DNA from: Diploscapter coronatus
Taxonomy: Eukaryota > Nematoda > Chromadorea > Rhabditida > Rhabditidae
Assembly (NCBI GenBank): GCA_964036155.1
Contig: OZ038423.1
Span: forward strand, 61,023,249 to 61,087,248
Direction: 5' to 3'
Length of the DNA stretch: 64,000 nt
Below are positions 60,939 through 64,000 of the stretch, in pieces. The translations under genes and the position numbers were made by a program. The notes under the pieces were generated by a model that saw only the letters and a program-made list of their open reading frames with translations, had not been told where the DNA came from and did not search any database. Within the stretch, counting starts at the first letter, position 1. Each line of letters begins with the position of its first letter.

Positions 60939-62473
60939 CATTATTTTCATCGTGTACATAAAATAAAGCTATTTTTATTTTAGCTCGTTTTATGAAAAGC
61001 AAATTAACTTTCGCTTTGTATTGTTTGAAATTGCTTTCAATATGAGAATGATACGCGTAGAATTTTATGAATAGACCGAAAAATCGCATTTTCTATACAT
61101 TTTTTTTTCGAAAAAGTGCGATTTTTATTAAAAATAGCCAAAAAATTGCGAATTCGCAATATAATTCCCTGCAATTTTCAAAATAGCTCCGCGAACGGAC
61201 TTTTTTTATCCATTCCCCTATCCTTTGCACACTCATAGTTTATTAGAGTCAAGGCTATCTTTACTCTGTGTCTCTAACACTTTTTCTCTGCTCTCTTGAT
61301 TTTCCACAACCTCTTACCATCGCTCTAACTTTCTACCACTTGGCAGCCACAAAAAACCAAGAGATGTACTACGTTTGCCGTTCGAGTTTCTCTTACTTTC
61401 GAAAATTTTCGATATTTCGGCCGGTTTTCGAAACCTGTCCTTCAACGTTGGTGGTTTTTCACCTGTAATTTTCGAATTGTCATCAAAATCCCCTACCTTT
61501 TCGAAAATTGTCTCATGCAAGAGAAATCGCATTAACCTCTGGCCAACGATATTTCACAACAATTGCTTTGGTTTCTCTGGAAAATGATGATTTTTACTTT
61601 CTTCAGCATATTTTCGAATTCTTTTCCTATCAAACTTGTAATGGTATCTAATTTTCTCTGGTCGTTTTCCTCTATATTCAATAGACTTCCTAAATATAAT
61701 CTTTTATACTCTCCTATTTTAGTAATCTAGCCTCTCAAATCAATTCACGTTTACTTGTTGTGCTCGAAAAAGCCCCGCCCCTTTGCGTAGTAGCAGTAGA
61801 GCGAGGCTATAAAAATGTGCGAGTTTACGCCATTGGATTTTGGTCTCAAATCAAGAAGCTATTTTAGAAAATTATCTAGAATTTTTCCAATTTTGGTCGT
61901 TCCTTTGGAGTATTTGAAGATTTTTGATCTTTTGATTCAGATAATTTTAACATAATTTTTCAAGCAATTTATAACTTTGGACTTTGATCTCATTTCATCG
62001 AAAACCACATTTACAGTGCGAGCTAAAAATTGGATAGTTTTAATGAAAAATCCTATCTTCTTTTTTCTATTTTATTTTTTTATTTAGAGGTTACCTAAAT
62101 TAGATCTTATTCCAAACAAACTCATTCTATCTTCTGCCTAATATGTCGAAGGATTATTTCTATCTTTCATCAGGATGACGTAGCAACAATTCTCTTTCTC
62201 CATTTTCTTATTTACCCGTTTACATTTCGTTTATACCTGCCATGCTCCATCTCTAGTTCTATTATCATCCTTTTCTTATTATTTGAACGACTGCGTTTCT
62301 CTATTTTTTAAAAAGTTTTATATTTTCTGTGATCTATTTTTTTTCGAAAATATTTTGAAATTCAGACTTTTAGAACCGTCCTTTGTTAATTTTTCTAGCG
62401 CAGACCTAAAATCTTTTCAAAATTGGAATTTCAGAACCTTACTTTGATCTCTTTACTAGTTCCACTCTAGAAC
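60939..62473 (+). promoter_or_regulatory. GST upstream region with GC box and TATA box
   Basis: CCCCGCCCC at 61773-61781 and TATAAAAA at 61808-61815 form a tidy core promoter on the plus strand about 660 bases before the GST ATG. The remaining sequence would be outron or 5' UTR intron, ending at an acceptor CTCTAG (62465-62470) three bases before the ATG. A 31-base block at 62129-62159 is repeated at 63963-63993. The rest is CT- and T-rich with no exon. Confidence 0.4.
62129..62159 (+). repeat. Upstream copy of a 31-base duplicated block
   Basis: Starts ATCTTCTGCCTAATATGTCG and continues AAGGATTATTT. Identical to 63963-63993; the preceding eight or so bases also match with two changes. It lies 315 bases before the GST start codon. 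Confidence 0.85.
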
Positions 62474-63723
62474 ATGCCTAGCTACAAGTTGTACTATTTC
62501 GAGGGCAGAGGACTGGGCGAGGCTTCGCGTCAGGTATTTTTTAAAAAATGTTTGATGAAACCAAAAAGAGTCACGAATTTTAAAACTAAGTTCAAAGTTC
62601 ATATTTACTACTTTTTAATTCGGACAGATTTTTTTCAAAACATTCTTTTTATAAAGGATTTTTCAGGATTTAAAAATGCTAACTTTCTAAAATTTTGAAA
62701 ATTCAGCTTTTCGTCCTTGCCGACGTGCCCTTCGAGGATGTCCGCCTCACCAAAGAGACGTTCGTGGAGCTCAAGTCCAGTAAGTGCTTGGTTAATTAAA
62801 AATATCGCACTTTACAAAATTCTCACAATTTCAGAGTTCCCTTATGGCCAGGTGCCGGTTTTGGAGATCGATGGCGTGCAGGTCCCGCAGTCGGTGGCTA
62901 TCGCTCGTTTTCTGGCAAAGAAATTCGGTATTTTTTTAATTGTAAAATTTCCTGAAAATGACTTTTTAGGCTTCGCGGGAAAGACCGAAGTCGAGCAGGC
63001 GATCGTGGATGGCATCTGCGATCAGTGGAAGGACTTCTACGTCGAGACCAAGCCCTTCTACTACGGCAAGCTCGGAATTTGCCCGCCCGGATGGGAGGAT
63101 CTCGTAGGGTTTTCAATATTTACTTTCATCCATCTGAAAACCTCATGATATCGCAAGGCTATGGACTTGTTTCGTATATTTTGATGCCATGATGTTACGA
63201 GATTTCACGATGATCGTATTTTTCTAATCTTATTTTACTTTATGATGATGCCATGTAAAGTTATCAAACTTCCAAAAATCCTTTTTCTTGAGAAAAAAAA
63301 TTTTTTTTCCAGGAGAAAGCCAAAACCGAGGTGTTGATCCCGGCTCGCGACAAGTTCTTCGGCTTCCTCAAGAACTTGCTGAACAAGAACAAGAGCGGTA
63401 AGTTTAAATGAGAAAACCCGATATTATTGATTTTTCAGGATTCCTGGTTGAGGGCGGAGTCACTTATGCCGACCTCTTCATCGTCGACAACATGACGTCG
63501 CTCGTTGGATGGTTCTCCGGATATTTTGAGGGTCATCCTGAGGTGAGTCAGATAATTTGTTCGATAAAAAATAATAATTCGAACCTTTTGAGAAGTAAAA
63601 ATATGAAATACTATGTTTTCGGGGAAAATTTAAGAGTTTCAGATCGAGGCCTATTACAAGCGCGTGCAGGACATCCCTCAGCTGAAGGCCTGGTTGGCGA
63701 AGAGACCTAACACTCCTTTCTAA
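62474..63723 (+). CDS. Glutathione S-transferase, nematode sigma-type
   Basis: Conjugates glutathione to electrophiles in the cytosol (detoxification, prostaglandin-type reactions). Seven exons in phase, 209 residues, the normal length: 62474-62533, 62707-62779, 62835-62927, 62970-63103, 63313-63397, 63439-63542, 63643-63723. The thioredoxin-like half has the catalytic Tyr at residue 8 (YKLYYFEGRG), the cis-Pro motif GQVPVLEIDG and the glutathione-binding QSVAIARFLAKKF. The helical half has TYADLFIVDN, the usual N-capping segment. GLGEASRQ replaces the commoner RAEPIRQ after the first strand. AATAAA at 63860. A likely tandem neighbour lies just downstream of the window (see 63963-63993). Confidence 0.95.
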
Positions 63724-64000
63724 ATCATTTTCTTTAATTTCATCATGTTGATCTTGATGTTTCCCATCTTCACTTTCATTATTTATTTGGAAATCTCATC
63801 ATTTTATTACAACAAATAGTTTTATCTTTTTGATTGTGGCTTTTCTTATGGAAATATTGAATAAACTTTAAAAATCGTGAAAGAATCAATGTTGAAACAA
63901 TAATCATGCAGTAATGGTTCATTTAACAAATTCAGTTGACGATAACACTTTAAATTCATTCAATCTTCTGCCTAATATGTCGAAGGATTATTTTTATATT
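63724..64000. other. GST 3' flank with repeat of the GST upstream block
   Basis: The poly(A) signal is at 63860-63865. Bases 63963-63993 are identical to 62129-62159 upstream of the GST, and similarity extends a little to the left. The window ends here. Confidence 0.7.

Overview
This window reads as nuclear DNA of a free-living or parasitic nematode. Coding sequence is split into many short exons by small GT-AG introns whose acceptors are almost always TTTTCAG-like. Non-coding DNA is AT-rich. Several start codons sit just after an acceptor-like TTTCAG, as expected for spliced-leader trans-splicing. The gene content is animal and partly nematode-specific: troponin I with an acidic tail, an ephrin, an N-terminally extended globin, a sigma-type glutathione S-transferase (GST), and a MYST acetyltransferase of KAT6/LSY-12 type. 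I cannot name the species.

Left third (1-25.9 kb): a near-perfect palindrome (1-520) precedes a type-B carboxylesterase (+, 909-5476) whose 5' exons are not visible and which carries a one-base frame break just before its catalytic His. It converges on a kelch-repeat gene (-, 5973-6964). Next comes an ephrin gene (-, 7961-23716) whose first exon (signal peptide) lies about 13.2 kb from the second. That intron makes up a fifth of the window and is full of short dispersed repeats. Upstream of the ephrin lie a purine-rich tract, a tight hairpin and a 1273-bp mariner element (24673-25945) with perfect 26-bp ends, TA duplications and two nonsense codons.

Middle (26-40 kb): a poorly resolved multi-pass receptor-like gene (+, 26948-28951), then troponin I (+, 31093-33109) and an intracellular protein tyrosine phosphatase (+, 33775-37742) in tandem, with a diverged inverted repeat between them.

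Right part (40-64 kb): a 41-exon MYST histone acetyltransferase (+, 40477-55624, 1670 codons), a globin (+, 58901-60938) and a GST (+, 62474-63723). A sequence block upstream of the GST recurs at the very end of the window and may mark a second, tandem GST just outside.

The genes do not form a pathway. The most unusual common thread is a family of short, often inverted, repeats with the core CCATACTATTTCTC (or its complement), present in over 20 copies in introns and intergenic DNA and forming foldback hairpins in at least five places. I found no rRNA, convincing tRNA, CRISPR or prokaryotic feature. Exon boundaries were placed by hand from splice signals, reading phase and family motifs, and have not been checked by alignment or transcripts.
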